NCBI RefSeq assembly: GCF_009905375.1 | Contig: NC_133653.1 | Span: 67,397,795-67,461,794 of the forward strand | Length of the DNA: 64,000 bases | Origin: Apium graveolens | Taxonomy: Eukaryota; Streptophyta; Magnoliopsida; Apiales; Apiaceae | Reading direction: 5' to 3' | Part shown: positions 1 through 12,160 of the stretch, in pieces | Numbering within the stretch: position 1 is the first letter of the stretch | Layout: the number at the start of each line of letters is the position of its first letter | Program-made: the position numbers and the translations under genes | Notes under the pieces: model-generated | Databases searched by the model: none | Told to the model about the DNA's origin: nothing | The model's input: only the letters and a program-made list of their open reading frames with translations

Positions 1-304
1 TGATGACCTAAATTGTGTTTATATAATACACATCTGCTACAAATTAATCTAAGATATGCATTATCAAATACTAACAGAAAATGATACATATCTTTAACTG
101 AATATACAAAGTCCTATCACTCAAAACGTAACAGATACCCATCCCTCAAAATAAGGAACATAATCAATCTTCACAACAGACTGCCTTCAGATGCTGATGT
201 TCTGCAGATACTGATGATGCATCAAATCCTGACGACACATCAAATATTGATGACATCCAAACACAGTCAGATCATGAGCTCCTCCTGATCATTGAGAATC
301 AACA
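1..304 (-). repeat. E1 3' LTR (right part only)
   Basis: Aligns base for base to 12342-12645. It ends in CAACA at 304, directly followed by the complement of a polypurine tract, which fixes the inner boundary. About 181 bases of the LTR lie left of the window. It contains the E1 family motif TCAGGATTTG/CAAATCCTGA and relatives (for example around 225-250). Confidence 0.92.
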
Positions 305-316
305 CGTCTCCCCCAA
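305..316 (-). other. E1 polypurine tract
   Basis: On the minus strand this reads TTGGGGGAGACG and abuts the 3' LTR start (TGTTG). Its role is to prime plus-strand DNA synthesis. The G5-A-G core is typical of Sirevirus polypurine tracts and recurs in E5 (56931-56942). Confidence 0.85.
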
Positions 317-395
317 TTTATGCTTAATGTAATGAAGCACAAATTCCATTCTCAATCATGCCAAAACTAATTACAAAATGTACAAGTAATAAGAC

Positions 396-1352
396 TTACT
401 TCAGTATCCTAAGATAACTGACAATTGTTTTCAGAAAATTGTTCAACCTTTCTTCCTCCTTGTCTTGAAGGACTTTGACAAGCTTTTTCTTCAACTCTCT
501 CTTCTTTTCAGTATCTTCTCCAAGCTGATAAATGGATGATCTTAGTTTAGAAATCGAACTTTTAGTTATTTCAAGATCACCAATCAACATAAAGCTTAAG
601 CTAACATCTTCATTACCAGGGCTGAAAGATAATTGAAGATTGTTGAGAACAACTTTTAGAACTACAGCTCCCATTTCCATCTTCATTTCTTGACCAGTAT
701 AAGTTCTGTATATATGAATATAATCACCATTATATTTGTCTTCTTTGTTCATGACTCTTCTTCTGATACTTTCAAGTATCATAGAAGATCAGTTTCGGGT
801 GACATTGTCCTCAACTCTAAGAAGATAGTGAATATATTTCAACTCTGTCACAGTCTTCATCATGAGTTGCTGCAATGTAAAGCTTTTCACTTTACCATCT
901 CTCAAAAATTACAGAATCTCCTCTATGACATCATCAAGATTTATCTTCCTATATACAATCTTTACAGCTTCAACCTTCTTAAGATGTGAAGGAGTAACTC
1001 TTTCACCAAGATTTTCAGTCAGAATATCTGTGTCCAGTAAATCAGATCTCAGAGTTTCCATTCCAGAATGACCAATACCTCATCTAGTACGAGTTTCGAT
1101 AAGCTTTAGCTTTTCATTATATTCCACCCAAGAAGGTTTCTTGATGGACTTATCAATATTCTCCTGTTCTGAAATAGGATCCCTTAGTCCTGCTGACACA
1201 AATTCAATATGCTTGAATCCTTTAGGATAACTAAATGAATAAACATCTTTCCATCTTTTATCCTTCTTGCTGAGAGGAGCATAACCTGTAGAGAAATCAT
1301 GAATCTACCATCTTGCTTTATGCCACAGCTCTCTCCTTGAATTTAAAATTCT
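396..1352 (-). pseudogene. E1 extra ORF, C-terminal segment (broken)
   Basis: Continues the frame family of the segment at 1353-2862, interrupted by several stops. The only long open piece is 396-782 (128 residues), which ends in a Lys/Glu-rich helix (about residues 75-125, with runs such as EKKRELKKKLVK) and closes 80 bases before the polypurine tract. No catalytic motif is visible. In the related element E5 a similar helical C-terminus precedes the polypurine tract at about 56600-56765. It is best read as the tail of the non-canonical protein encoded after pol in Sireviruses. Its function is unknown, and an envelope-like role has only been proposed for such ORFs. I see no membrane segment. 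Confidence 0.6.
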
Positions 1353-2862
1353 TTACACATAGTCACTACATGTTTGATCAGCTCTCCTTCTGTCAATTCT
1401 TTCTTGTCCATCAAGAACTGATCCATCCAATACTTTGATCACCTTTTCATTAGTGTCAAAATCAGCTATCAGATTCACAGCATCAGGATCTGCATTTTTC
1501 TCAGAATTTAAGTCTGCTTTAAGAGACACATTTGCATTAGTTATACCAACTTGAGCAATGTCAGCGGTTGATTTTTTCTTTCTTTGCACAATCATCTCTT
1601 CAGTATCCTCAACTTCTTCTGCTAAATCATGTCCTTGTATAGGAATGAAACCTTCTCTGAATAGGACATTCATAAATGCAGAATCAATTGCAGACACTTG
1701 ACTTGGTTTAGAAATTCTTCCTCTTCCTCTTCTTCCTCTAGCTCTTGTAGCTCTTCCACCTCTTTTTCCTCTTCCTTTAGAGATGTTTGCTTCAGCTTCA
1801 ATTTGAGCCATTAACTCTTTCTATTGCATAATTGCTTCTTCAGTTGTTAGATCATGAAATTCTTCAGTTATCAATCCAAGAGCACTTTTGGCATTCTTTT
1901 GCTCAAACCTTTTATCTTTGTAGTACAGAACAATCTCTTCACATGTTTCCATGTGTCTATAAGGAAAGAATAATCCTTTCGCATCTGCTAAGTTAGAGAT
2001 TGTAATATCACCAGTTTCAGAAGCATCAACATTAGTCTTGTGCTTAACTCCATGAGCACCAGTAGACTTTCCTTGTCCTGAAAAACCAGATCTTTTAGAA
2101 TGCTGAGGTTGTTGAGCAATAGGAGCAATTTGAATATTTGCAACCGAATTTTTATCACCATCGGTATCTTTATCTTTCAACCGAATAGATTCAGGTGTAC
2201 ATTTTGTGACAACTATCTTCTCCCCCTTTTTTGCATCAGTATTTGAAAGAAGAGAAAACATAGCATCCAATTTATCATCCATTGAAGACACTTTATCTTC
2301 CAAGAAAGAAAATCGAGAATCCATGCTTTGCTGAGATTGAATCATGACTTTAACAGCCTTTTTCACACTTATGAGTTCAGCTGAAGTAAGTGTATTAATC
2401 ATAAATGCATCAAACTTGTTCTGTAAACTAGTATGAGATGTCTTCATATCAAGTTCAGAGAGAATTCCTTTCACATAAATGGTAGAGGCCTTAAGATGCA
2501 ATTTAAGTTCAGGGTTTTGAAGTTCATCATAGGCCCTGTGAACATGTTGCATACCAACAGCTGAGGAGATAAAAGTATGTGCATCTCTCCATGCAAAATC
2601 CCATTCAGTCTTTCAAAAATGCTCAACATCAACATTGTAATAAGAAGAATCAATATTGAAATGTGAAGAAGATTCAACATTGGACTTTTTAGATGCATCA
2701 ATAGCAATCTTAAGATGAGCTATGTCAGAATCATCATGATTACTATCTTCATCAGAATTATAGCTAGACAGACCCTTAAAAGAATTTGCAGAGCTAGGCA
2801 GAATTGCTTTGCCTTTAAGAGGATCCTTAGCAATAGGTGTCTGTTCCTGATGAGATCATGTA
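1353..2862 (-). pseudogene. E1 extra ORF, middle segment with coiled coil and Arg/Gly-rich region
   Basis: One frame read from about 2862 down to 1353 with two in-frame stops (near 2610 and between 1821 and 1811), so it is no longer translatable as one chain. The part at 2552-1821 has a predicted coiled coil (around SFLEDKVSSMDDKLDAMF) that lines up with E5 residues around KLEDRVQVIEDSVATIL (near 55000). The next part starts with a strongly basic stretch (RGKRGGRATRARGRRGRGR) that could bind nucleic acid. No enzyme motif is seen. Together with the flanking segments it makes a product of well over 1,000 residues, unlike any canonical copia protein. Function unknown. Confidence 0.65.
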
Positions 2863-3239
2863 ATATAAAAAAAGGTAACACCTAAATCTCTCTTTTCTTT
2901 TCAAGTAATCTCATCACTTCTCCCGTAATATATTACTTTTAAGAGTAATATTTTTCTCACAGAAGAAAGTTTAAAACTAAAAAAAACTTATAAAATTCTT
3001 TTCTCAAATATACCTCTCCTTTTTCCAGTACAGGAGACTGCCACTCAAAATTTAATTTTCTCACATAGTTGTTTCACACAGTCTCATAAAAAAGCACAAT
3101 CACACATTTTGCAAAGAAATAAGAGATGCTGAGAGGAGTGGTATGCTTGTCATATAAACAGAGCTAACCTCAAACAAGAGACTATTTATAATTATACAAA
3201 CATGAAGAACAACATAGGAAAATAAGTAATACATGAATG
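2863..3239. other. Non-coding AT-rich interval inside the E1 extra ORF
   Basis: No frame continues across this stretch on the minus strand, while coding resumes on both sides. It may be a small insertion or a decayed linker. I saw no clear terminal repeats or target duplication. Confidence 0.35.
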
Positions 3240-5113
3240 TGAGTCCTCAAGTGGAAGTGATGATAGTGGAGGAACAAACAACGCATCAGAATGCTTTAAC
3301 AAGCTAGTCAGCAGCAAGAAATCATCAGTAGAAGCTGCTTGAATGGAAAGTTGATCAACATCAGGATTTGTTGTAGCATCATAATTTGATTTGTTAGGAG
3401 AATGAAATAGGCCAGCATCAGTACTTTGAATTTATGGTTCTTATGGGGCCTGAGGAATATGAGCTGCTTCAGCTAGTATTGGTGAAGGTTCTTGTGTACT
3501 CTCCTCAAACATCAGATCATTAATAACTGCATACACCTTTGGCAATACATCCTGATGAGCCTTCTTTTCTTGCAGAAGTTGTTCAGAGTCAGTAAGAAGA
3601 TCACCTTGAGCAAAATCAACAATTATTTGTGCTACCTCTTTGTCTGCATCTTCCCTTTGATAAGATGGTTCTTGTGGGACTGGATGTGTCTCAGTTGCTA
3701 AATCCCTTTGAGACTTAGGTTCTTGTGGACTGACATCCATAGCAGAGGACTGGGCCTTTTTCTTCTCTCTGATGTACCTAACCACATCATCAGCTTTTCT
3801 TTTCAACTTGCTCTTGTCAGCTGTCTTAGGCACAACAGTTTCTTTGATTACTGAAAATTGTTTAACCAGAGCACTAGCATCAGTAGTTGGCTCCTTAGTT
3901 TCAGTTCTGTCAATAGAGTCATCAGGAATTGCAACTGTTGATTTCTTTATCATCATCCTTGGCCCAATGGGGATCTGATCATCAGAGATAGATTCAATTT
4001 GCTTGATCAGCCTTCTTTTCCGGATTGGAAAACATTCTTCTTTGTTCTCACTCTCACTCAGTGAGGCCTGTTGAGCTCTCTGTTTAGATTGAACGGATTT
4101 CTTAACCAGCCTTTTCTTTAGTACAACTGATGCCTTTTGAGAGACATCAGAGGAGGTTAATTTAGGAGTTGGATTGGAGTTCTGTTCAGGCAAAGGAATG
4201 CTTGGGTTAGACACAAGATGGGTAGTATCTTGTTCCACAACATCAGGAAAAGTTACAGAGGTGCCAGCATCAAGATATGCATGCATTTGTGAAGGAGTAG
4301 GTCTATTTCTTAATCGAAATTTCCTGACCTCCAGAGGCAGGAAAGGGGGTCCTGAAAACTTATTATTTTCATCTCTTTTAATATGATCAGTGATAGCCTT
4401 CTCAGAAATTTGAAATACAGGAAGCAATTCATCATTAGAAAATTCAGCATTAGGGCATAGAAAATTAAAAATCAGTTGAAGAAATCTAGTATACCCTATT
4501 ACTCCTGATGTATCTGTTCTCGTAGAAATTATGAATTGAAGAATGGTGTTACCATAGTCAAAATTACCAGAATAGAGAAGAGAGTACCCAATTTTTAGAG
4601 AAGTACACGGAAGAGCATCAATTTTTTTTGTCTTATTCAAGAAACATCTGCTGATGCAATCAAAGAAGAAATCCATTCTTTCTTTAATTTTGTCCTTGTC
4701 AATTTTCCAATTGTTGTGTTGTCACCTTTATAGTTCAGAGTTCTGAGCATATCAAACAGCTGCTCAGTTGCATAATTATCAGGAGTACCATCACAAGCAG
4801 GCAACCTCAATGCTTGAACCAGAACATCAGCATCAACCTCAATCCCACGTCCCTTATATTCAAAAGAGAAAGCAATATTTGTTTCATAAACTAGAGCTAT
4901 GTTCCATACCTGCATTACAGCCCTATATGATACCTTAGTAGGATTTGTGAGAGCGTACCCAATTGGACATTGGAGTAAGAAATCATGTATATCATGAAAA
5001 GGTTGAGGAAACTGCTGATGTGAAAATAAAGCCAAGTAATTATTGGTTCCAAAAGTATTTCCATATATAATGGTGGTTTGGCGGAAGAAAGGTGAAATCT
5101 CAGAAGATGACAT
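3240..5113 (-). pseudogene. E1 extra ORF, N-terminal segment
   Basis: Begins with the ATG at 5113 (MSSSEISPFF...) and runs 158 codons to 4637. A frameshift near 4640-4676 passes the reading to the frame of 4676-3441 (411 codons). The same frame then continues past two stops at about 3441-3430 to about 3240. Residues 40-110 share spacing and residues with the ORFs starting at 52248 (E5) and 60963 (E4): a helix with 'CxxGYA' or 'CxLSYA', then 'VxxxVWxxA', then 'FxxKGRxxxxxxDxLxxALxLP'. This resembles the Pfam 'putative plant transposon protein' type of domain, by memory of the pattern. The second half is Lys/Ser-rich and low in complexity. Function unknown. Confidence 0.68.
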
Positions 5114-6540
5114 AATGTTTGTAGGTGTTGAGAAAAAATATGTTCGTTAGATGAGAATAGTAATGTTGTGTGTATGATGATTTGCATCACAGAAGTTCTT
5201 GTGCAAATATAAGTTTGCAAAGCTTATTTGTATGTAACACACACGGAGAAGGAGGCTTAGTGAATTAAACTTATGATAGAGGGTAATTACTGAAGAATAG
5301 GAGTGTAAAGTGGAGTAATGTGCGGAATTAGAAATGAAAAATGCACAGCTCTTTCAATAAATTGCTGTGTGAATTTGTTTAACAATTTATCCACTTTTTT
5401 ACGAAACAATTTATCCACTTTTAAACAATAATTAAGAAGACAATCACTTTTCATCATTAAACAATTCAGAAATCATTTTCAATAATATTCAAAATTAAAA
5501 TATGCGGACTTGTCATCAGTATTTGGAACCTCTTATCTGTCAGGATTTGACAATGTCAGGATTTGTCTATTCATATTCATCAGTATTTGTCAAAACAACT
5601 CAAGCTTATCAGAAAACCACAATTTTAATCTCAAAAATTATCGAAAGATACATGTTAATTGTGTGATTTAGAGATTAACAGGCTACAATTAAGAACAAAC
5701 ACATGCATACACAACTAAGGAACATAGATTAGGTCCTGTAAGTAAAACAAACAAAATTTCATTAACAGTTCAAGAGATTACATTTCATGAATTTTTTTAT
5801 TACATGCATAGGTGATTACAAGAAAATCCTAGTCTATTATATAAGAACATCAACAGCCTTAGTCTAAGAGACAAGGTTGTTGCGGTTTGTTAGTTCCTTC
5901 TACTCTGCACGAATAGTACAGCAAGACGAATGATTCGTTCCTGCTGAAGAAGAGCTTCTCGTCTTTCTTCCTCCAAGCGATCGAGATGGAGGCGATAATC
6001 CATTTCAAAGAATAGGAGATGTGTCGTGACCTCCTATGAAACCCAGTTCCACACTTCATTGGGAATGGCTGTGATATGCCATTCCTGCTGCCAATCTTCG
6101 CAGCTAAACTCCACGGTAAAGGTTTCGTAGTTCATGAACATATTACATTAAACCATTTTTGTGGGAGAGGAGAACAAGAAGGAGAGAATTTATAGTTGAG
6201 TTATGTGAATATATGATTTGACTGGATAATGAGTGATGGTTTAAATAACCGAGAAAAAGAGAGAGAGGGAATATCAAAAGACTAGGGGTCTGATTAATTA
6301 TTAAGTGCAGAGTTAACTTAATGATTTAACAAAAAAATATCTTATTAAAGCGCGTCTCCCTAGACTGATTTGCAATGATGATAATGATATATATTCATAC
6401 ATGCATATTTAGCAAATAAATTCACTTAATTTATCATGCATATAATAAAATACATCAAAAATTCCCAGCTTAATATCTTGAACAACATTTAGGACATATC
6501 AGGATTTGATCAAATATAAATTTAAAAGAATTTATTTGTC
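5114..6540. other. E1 spacer between pol and extra ORF
   Basis: Mostly non-coding on the element strand except the small ORF at 5890-6135. It holds copies of the E1 family motif: TCAGGATTTG at about 5550 and 5567, CATCAGTATTTG-like copies at about 5515 and 5588, and another TCAGGATTTG near 6500. This parallels the motif-rich spacers of E5 (51781-51965) and E4 (60300-60850). Confidence 0.6.
5890..6135 (-). pseudogene. Small ORF after pol in E1 (81 codons, one internal TAG)
   Basis: ATG at 6135-6133, stop TAA at 5892-5890. The frame starts MNYETFTVEFSCEDWQQ and is interrupted by a TAG at 6036-6034 (codon 34). It then continues through a charged helix containing RLEEERREALLQQERI. Acidic and Trp-rich before the stop, Arg/Glu-rich after it. 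I do not recognise it. It sits alone between RNase H and the big extra ORF, so it may be a separate small gene of this element family. An overlapping open frame at 5859-6059 looks like a shadow because it lacks the charged-helix pattern. Confidence 0.4.
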
Positions 6541-8093
6541 CCAACTAACCATACCAAGTTCATTGACAAGCTTTGTAAATGTTGCTTCAAATTATGGCTT
6601 TATGAAGATATCAGCCAGCTGCTGATCAGTAGGAACAAAATGAAGCTCGATTGTTTCTTCCATGACATGCTCTCTTATAAAGTGATATCTGATGCTGATA
6701 TGTTTAGTAAGAGAGTGTTGCACTGGGTTTCTTGTCATAGCAATAGCACTTTGATTATCACAATAAATAGGAATTTTAGAAAATGATAATCGATAGTCCA
6801 TGAGCTGGTTTCTCATCCATAACAACTGAGCACAACAACTCCCAGCTGCAATATATTCAGCCTCAACAATTGAAGTAGAAATGGATTTATGCTTCTTACT
6901 GAACCATGAGACTAATCTGCCTCCCAAAAACTGACAGCTCCCAGATGTACTCTTCCTGTCTATCTTACAGCCAGCAAAGTCAGCATCCGAATATCCACAT
7001 AATCCAAAATCAACTTCCCTTGCATACCAGAGACCAAGTGATACAGTACCCTTGAGGTATCTAAAGATTCTTTTCACTCCAATAAGATGTGGCTCCCTAG
7101 GATTTACCTGAAATCTTGCACAAACAGGTGGCAAATGTAATGTTTGGCCTACTAGCCATTAGGTACAAAAGAGAACCAATCATACCTATGTAGTTTGTGA
7201 TATCAACTGATGTACCTTCATGAGGATTAAGCTTTGTTGCAGTTGCCATAGGAGTAGTTGCAGTTGCATATTCTTGCATATTAAACCTTTTTAACAGATT
7301 ATTTGTATACTTTGACTGATTAATGTAGATACCATTATCAGTCTGTTTAATTTATAATCCCAAGAAGTAACTCATCTCTCCCATCATGCTCATTTGATAT
7401 CTTGATTGCATCAACTTTGAGAACTTATCACACAGTTTTTGATTAGTTGATCCAAAAATGATATCATCCACATAAATTTGAACTAAAAGCAGATCTTTAC
7501 CTTGATTCAGATAAAATAAAATTTTATCTATTATACCTCTTTTGAATCCACTTTCAAGCAGAAACTGAGCAAGGGTTTCATACCATGCCCTAGGTGCTTG
7601 CTTTAGTCCATAGAGTGCTTTATCAAGTCTATAAAAATAATCAGGATGTTTAGGATCCACAAAACCTGGTGGCTGTTCAACATAGACTTGCTCTTCAAGT
7701 TCTCCATTGAGAAATACACTCTTGACATCCATCTGAAAGACTTTAAATTTCTTGTGTGCAGCATATGCCAAGAAAATTCTGATTGCTTCCAGCCTAGCAA
7801 CAGGAGAAAATGTTTTATCATAGTCAATGCCTTCCTGTTGGGAATATCCTTTAGCCACCAATCTTGTTTTGTTTCTGTCAATGGTTCCATCAGAATCTGT
7901 CTTATTTCTGAAGACCCACTTTGTGCCTACAATTGACCTATTTTTAGGTCTAGGCACCAGCTTCCAAACTTCATTTCTTTCAAACTCATTCAACTCTTCT
8001 TGCATAGCTATTACCCAATCTGCATCCTTGAGTGCATCTTCTACTTTCGTTGGCTCTTCTTTTGAAAGTAGATTATGATACAAACATTCATTT
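6541..8093 (-). pseudogene. E1 pol: reverse transcriptase and RNase H
   Basis: Copies element RNA into DNA and degrades the RNA strand inside the virus-like particle. The RT part (8083-7352) has the copia motifs: [14 protein letters not shown] at the start, [15 protein letters not shown] (here [18 protein letters not shown]), [24 protein letters not shown], and the catalytic YVDDIIFGS near residue 205. A stop at about 7350 and a frameshift near 7100-7130 precede the RNase H part (7134-6592), which keeps GYSDADFAGC, STSIVEAEYIAA, CDNQSAIAM and the ADIF(I)KP end. A further stop lies right after that motif near 6590. The product cannot be made as one chain, so this copy depends on relatives to move. 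Confidence 0.92.
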
Positions 8094-9870
8094 TAAGTTG
8101 CACTCCTTGTCTTTACACCTTCATCAGGATTTCCAATGATCAGATCAGGAGTATAATCTTTAGTCCATTTTCTGGCACTAGGAAATGTCCTTCTGGAGCT
8201 AGATGCTCCCCCTAAATTGTATGCCTCATCAAATGCATTTGAGGCTCCCCCTGAATCAGTGATGTTATCTCCTGATGAAGTTTTGGGACACGACTCATGT
8301 CCATCTGATATTGAATCAGAATTGGATTCTGAATGACCAGATTGAGAAGAACCTTGAGTTGATTCTTCAGTGTTAGTACTATTAGTTGAACCTTGTTGTT
8401 TCTTCCCTTCAACATGTGCAGGTTCATTAGTACAATGATCATCTTCAGATCTGAAGGAGTATCAGGATTTGTATCATCAGTAATTGACAGTTCATTAGAG
8501 TTTGATGCAGATTCTAACAATGAATTTTCATTTACAAAGATTAGACTTTCATGAGAGTCTTCTTCAAAACCAGGAATCTTCTTGTCATCAAAAGATACAT
8601 TTATGGAGATAACTACAGTTTTTGTTCTCAAATTGAAAACCCTGTATGCTCTTGATGGTGAGTAACTAACAAGGATTCCTTCATCAGCTTTTGATTCAAA
8701 CTTTCCTAGCTGATCAGTATGAGTTCTCAAAACAAAGCACTTACATCCAAATACATGAAGATGTTTGAGACTGGGCTTCTTTTCTTTCAGCATCTGATAA
8801 GGAATAACACCATGTCTATTTATCAGCGTGATATTCTGAGTATAACAGGCTGTGTTTACTGCTTCAGCCCAGAAGTAAGTGGGTAGTTTTGCTTCTTCCA
8901 GCAGAGTCATGCCAGCTTCAATCAGGGTTCTGTTCTTTCTCTCAATAATACCATTTTGTTGGGGTGTACCAGGAGCTGAGAATTGTTGTTGTATGCCTCT
9001 GTACTTGCAGACTTCCTTCATTTTTGATATCTTGAACTCAGTGCCATTATCACTTCTCAGTATTTTCACTTTGAAGGTAGATCCATTCTCAATTTTCCTT
9101 ATATGATCCAGAAGAATTTCTGGAGTTTCATCCTTCCTGTGTAGAAAATAAACCCAAGTGTATCTAGTGAAATCATCAACAATTACAAGTGTGTACCTTT
9201 TTTTGTTGATAGACATTATGTTTACTGGTCTAAAGAGATCCAAGTGTAACATGTGATATGGCTTATTGATAGAGAATTTTGTTTTACTTTTGAAAGATAC
9301 TCTTCTTTGCTTGGACTTTTGACAAGCATCACAAAGACCATCATATGAGTATATCATATTTGGTAATCCTCTTACTAGCTCCTTCTTTGCAAGTTCATTG
9401 ATTGAATTGAAGTTGAGATGTGAGAGCTTCTTATGCCAATTCCAGCTCTTATCTACTAATACCTTTGAAATAAGGCAAGTACCTTCTTGCTCAAGATTTT
9501 CATGCAGTCTTGCTTCATACATATTGCCATGTCTGTATCCCATCAAGACAATCTTCTTTGACTTGTTGTGAACAACTTCACAGCGAGAGTCATAGAACAC
9601 CACATGATAACCTATGTCAGTGATTTTACTGATGCTTAGAAGATTATGCTTCAGTCCTTCCACCAGAGTTACATTCTCTATTGCTACCTTTCCAATTATC
9701 AAGTTGCCATATCCCAGAGTGTGTCCTATATTTCCATCTCCATAAATACATATGGGCTAGCCTTCTTTTCAAATTCTGACAGCAGGGATTTATTTCAAGT
9801 CATGTGTCCTGAACATCCACTATCTAAGACAAGAGTATTTTTTTTGTTACCCTGCAGTCAGAAGATTAAT
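8094..9870 (-). pseudogene. E1 pol: protease remnant and integrase
   Basis: The protease signature LDSGCSGHMT is visible at about 9838-9805, followed by an in-frame stop and a frameshift near 9755, so only fragments of the protease remain. The frame of 9702-8212 holds the GAG-pre-integrase domain (WNWHKKLSHLNF, with the CDACQKSK zinc-binding Cys pair) and the integrase core: D in LHLDLFRP, D in RSDNGTEF, E in QQNGIIERKNRT, in the usual D-D-35-E arrangement. It continues to the copia C-terminal part (LHVFGCKCFVLR). The C-terminal spacer towards RT carries the family motif ATCAGGATTTG near 8460. Integrase would insert the cDNA into the host chromosome. Confidence 0.9.
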
Positions 9871-10606
9871 TAATTAGAAGAATTTTCAAGGACCCACACT
9901 TATTGGGCCCTCTTTTTGGACAACTTAAGCCTTTGTGATTCAGAAATACTTCTGATAGTTTTTCCTTTGTCAGGATTTGTCTTATCAGAAGTAGATTTAG
10001 TAAAACTAGAAAACTGAACACATAAGCAGTTTTATTGAATTTAGGAAAAGGTTCATAATAGTTGTGATACAGCTTATGATAGGAAATACAAGTGTAAATT
10101 GAATTCCAACTACTACCACAATGAAAACAAGGATTTTGTGGTTTATAAAATACTGATCTACCCTTAACATCAGACTCAGGAATAGCAGTTTTCATTTTCT
10201 TACTCCTCCTGCAATCAGTAGCAAGATGATTAGTATTACCACAGTTAAAACAAGTTTTTCTAGGAGCAGTGGGAAAAAACTTATAATTAGAATCCCTAGA
10301 AATACCTTGCTTACTATTCATGTTTCTTTTAGGACTTTTAACTTGAGGTTTGTTAGTAACCTCAGATAATTTCTTTCTCAATTGTCTTTTAGACAAAAGT
10401 CCTATGTTCTTTTCTTTCTTAACACTCTTAACGGTTTCCTTGTTTTCCTTTCTTTGAGATTTATACTGACTTTTCTTGGGATGCTGATGTTGAACCCTTT
10501 TCAAAAATAGATTTGGGTTCATCAGCTTCTGAAGAGATAAACTTAACAGGAGTCTTAAGGGTAGTTTTATTTTCAGTGTCAACATCCTAAATTCTAACCA
10601 AGACAT
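9866..10606 (-). pseudogene. E1 gag C-terminal / gag-pro linker with second zinc knuckle
   Basis: A 246-codon frame overlapping the end of the gag frame, so reaching it from gag needs a frame change. Lys-rich throughout, with a CCHC knuckle CFNCGNTNHLATDC near residue 118. A second knuckle far downstream of the first is the same arrangement as in E4 (CENCESMNHLTHLC at about 47594). It lies just upstream of the protease signature. Probably RNA-binding; the family role is inferred. Confidence 0.75.
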
Positions 10607-12111
10607 TCTTTCCAGTTTTTCTTAGAGATCATCTCCTGAACCTTTTTTCCTGAAACAGTCCAGGATTTAAGGGCTTTCCTCTCATTTTCTAGTTCATTCT
10701 CTAACATACTATACTTAGCTTCTAGTATCTTTGTTGTATGTTTAACTTTCTCAAATTCTTTCTGAATTTCAATCTGATTTACTAAGTCATTTTCAGTTAA
10801 CAGTCTATTGTTTTCTAGAATCTTATTTTTAAAGTTTTCATGAAGAGACTTAAGAATAGATTTCAGTTCAGATATATCTTCAGTATCAAAAGAGAAGAAA
10901 GAAGTTGATACCTTAGAATCAGAGGAAGCAGGAGCATCAAAGCTAGCCATCAGTGCATATCATGTTTCTTCATCTTCTGAATCAGTGGAGTCCATCCAAT
11001 CCTTGGTTGATATAATCAAGGCTTTGTTCTTCCCTTTATCATGCTTTGTCTTTTTGCACTCAGTAGCAAAGTGACTAGGTTCATCACAGTTGTAGCACTT
11101 GATTTTTGACTAGTCGACTTTTCCAGCTTTAGAGTCCTTCCCTTCTCTTCTTCCAGATGACTTCCTTTCTCTTCTAGTGAACTTTTTCCTGAAGTTTCTA
11201 TTCTTCTGAGACTTCCTGAATTGCATCCTCTTGAAGCCCTTAATCAGCAATGCAGCCATTTGCATGACATCGGAATCAGTCACGTTCTCATCAGTTTCAG
11301 AATCAGTATCATCATCAGGATTTGATGATGAATCATCAGTATCTGATTCTGGAAGAATGTTCTTTTTCCTTGCAGCTTCAACAGACCTTTATCTTGAAGC
11401 TTTAGCATTCACTTTCAAAGCAACTGATTTTCCCTTGTTGATTTTCCTCTCTTTCCTTTGCTGAACTTCCAAATCATGAGTTTTCAGCATGCCATAGACT
11501 TCATCCAGGGTGAATATTTCCAAATCATACTGATTTCGTATGATTGAAGTCTGGGTCTCCCATTCCTCATTCAAGGCTCTCAGAATTTTAGTGTTTGAAT
11601 CTTCCCAATCATACACCTTTCCCACCAAGGATAGATTGTTGAACAGGGTGAGAAACCTGTCATAGATGTCGGTGAGACTTTCATCAGGTTTGGCCTCAAA
11701 ATGTTCATATTCTTGAATTAGAACAGCCCTTATGTTCTTCTTGATGGCCGTGGTTCCTTGACATTGAGTTTCAAGAGCATCCCAGATCTCCTTGGCAGTC
11801 TTGTAGGCTATAACCCTGTTTGACATCACAGAATCAAGACTTTTATGCAAAATATTTCTTACCTTTGCATCTTTCAGTACAACAACTTTCTCTTCTGGTG
11901 TCCACTCACTCTTTTCCTTCAACTGATAGTGTTCAGCAATAGTAGGAGTTACAGGCACCAGTTTTGTTGGCATGTAGGGTACATCATTGATTACGTCGAG
12001 GTAGTCTAGATCTGTAGCCTCCACGTGCAGGAGCATCTTCACCTTCCATGTCGGATATTCAGCCTTTTTCAGAATGGGGATTTTAATAATTTCATACGTG
12101 TTCAAAGACAT
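10594..12111 (-). pseudogene. gag: E1 gag
   Basis: Capsid/nucleocapsid precursor. ATG at 12111, 36 bases after the PBS, starts MSLNTYEIIKIPIL. The first 240 codons carry the copia gag (UBN2-like) fold, with PTWKVKMLLHVEATDLDYLDVI and a region around EHFEAKPDESLTDIYDRFLTLFNNL. The same frame continues to 10594 but contains stops at 11391-11389, about 11112 and about 10962. A CCHC zinc knuckle CYNCDEPSHFATEC is encoded at 11097-11056 (about residue 339). A coiled-coil-like stretch follows (10900-10650). At about 505 codons it is long for copia gag, as expected for Sireviruses. Not translatable as one chain. Confidence 0.9.
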
Positions 12112-12146
12112 GTTTAGATCGCTTCTGATTGTAAATTTATCAGTTT

Positions 12147-12158
12147 GCTATGATACCA
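12147..12158 (-). other. E1 primer binding site (initiator Met tRNA)
   Basis: On the minus strand TGGTATCATAGC, 11 of 12 matching the TGGTATCAGAGC complement of the plant initiator Met tRNA 3' end. It lies 2 bases inside the 5' LTR. Minus-strand cDNA synthesis starts here. Confidence 0.9.
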
Positions 12159-12160
12159 AT

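Noticed and set aside
3240..5113. Envelope gene (fusion glycoprotein) for the E1 extra ORF
   Set aside because: No signal peptide, membrane anchor or cysteine pattern is visible. The segment is soluble-looking and partly low in complexity.
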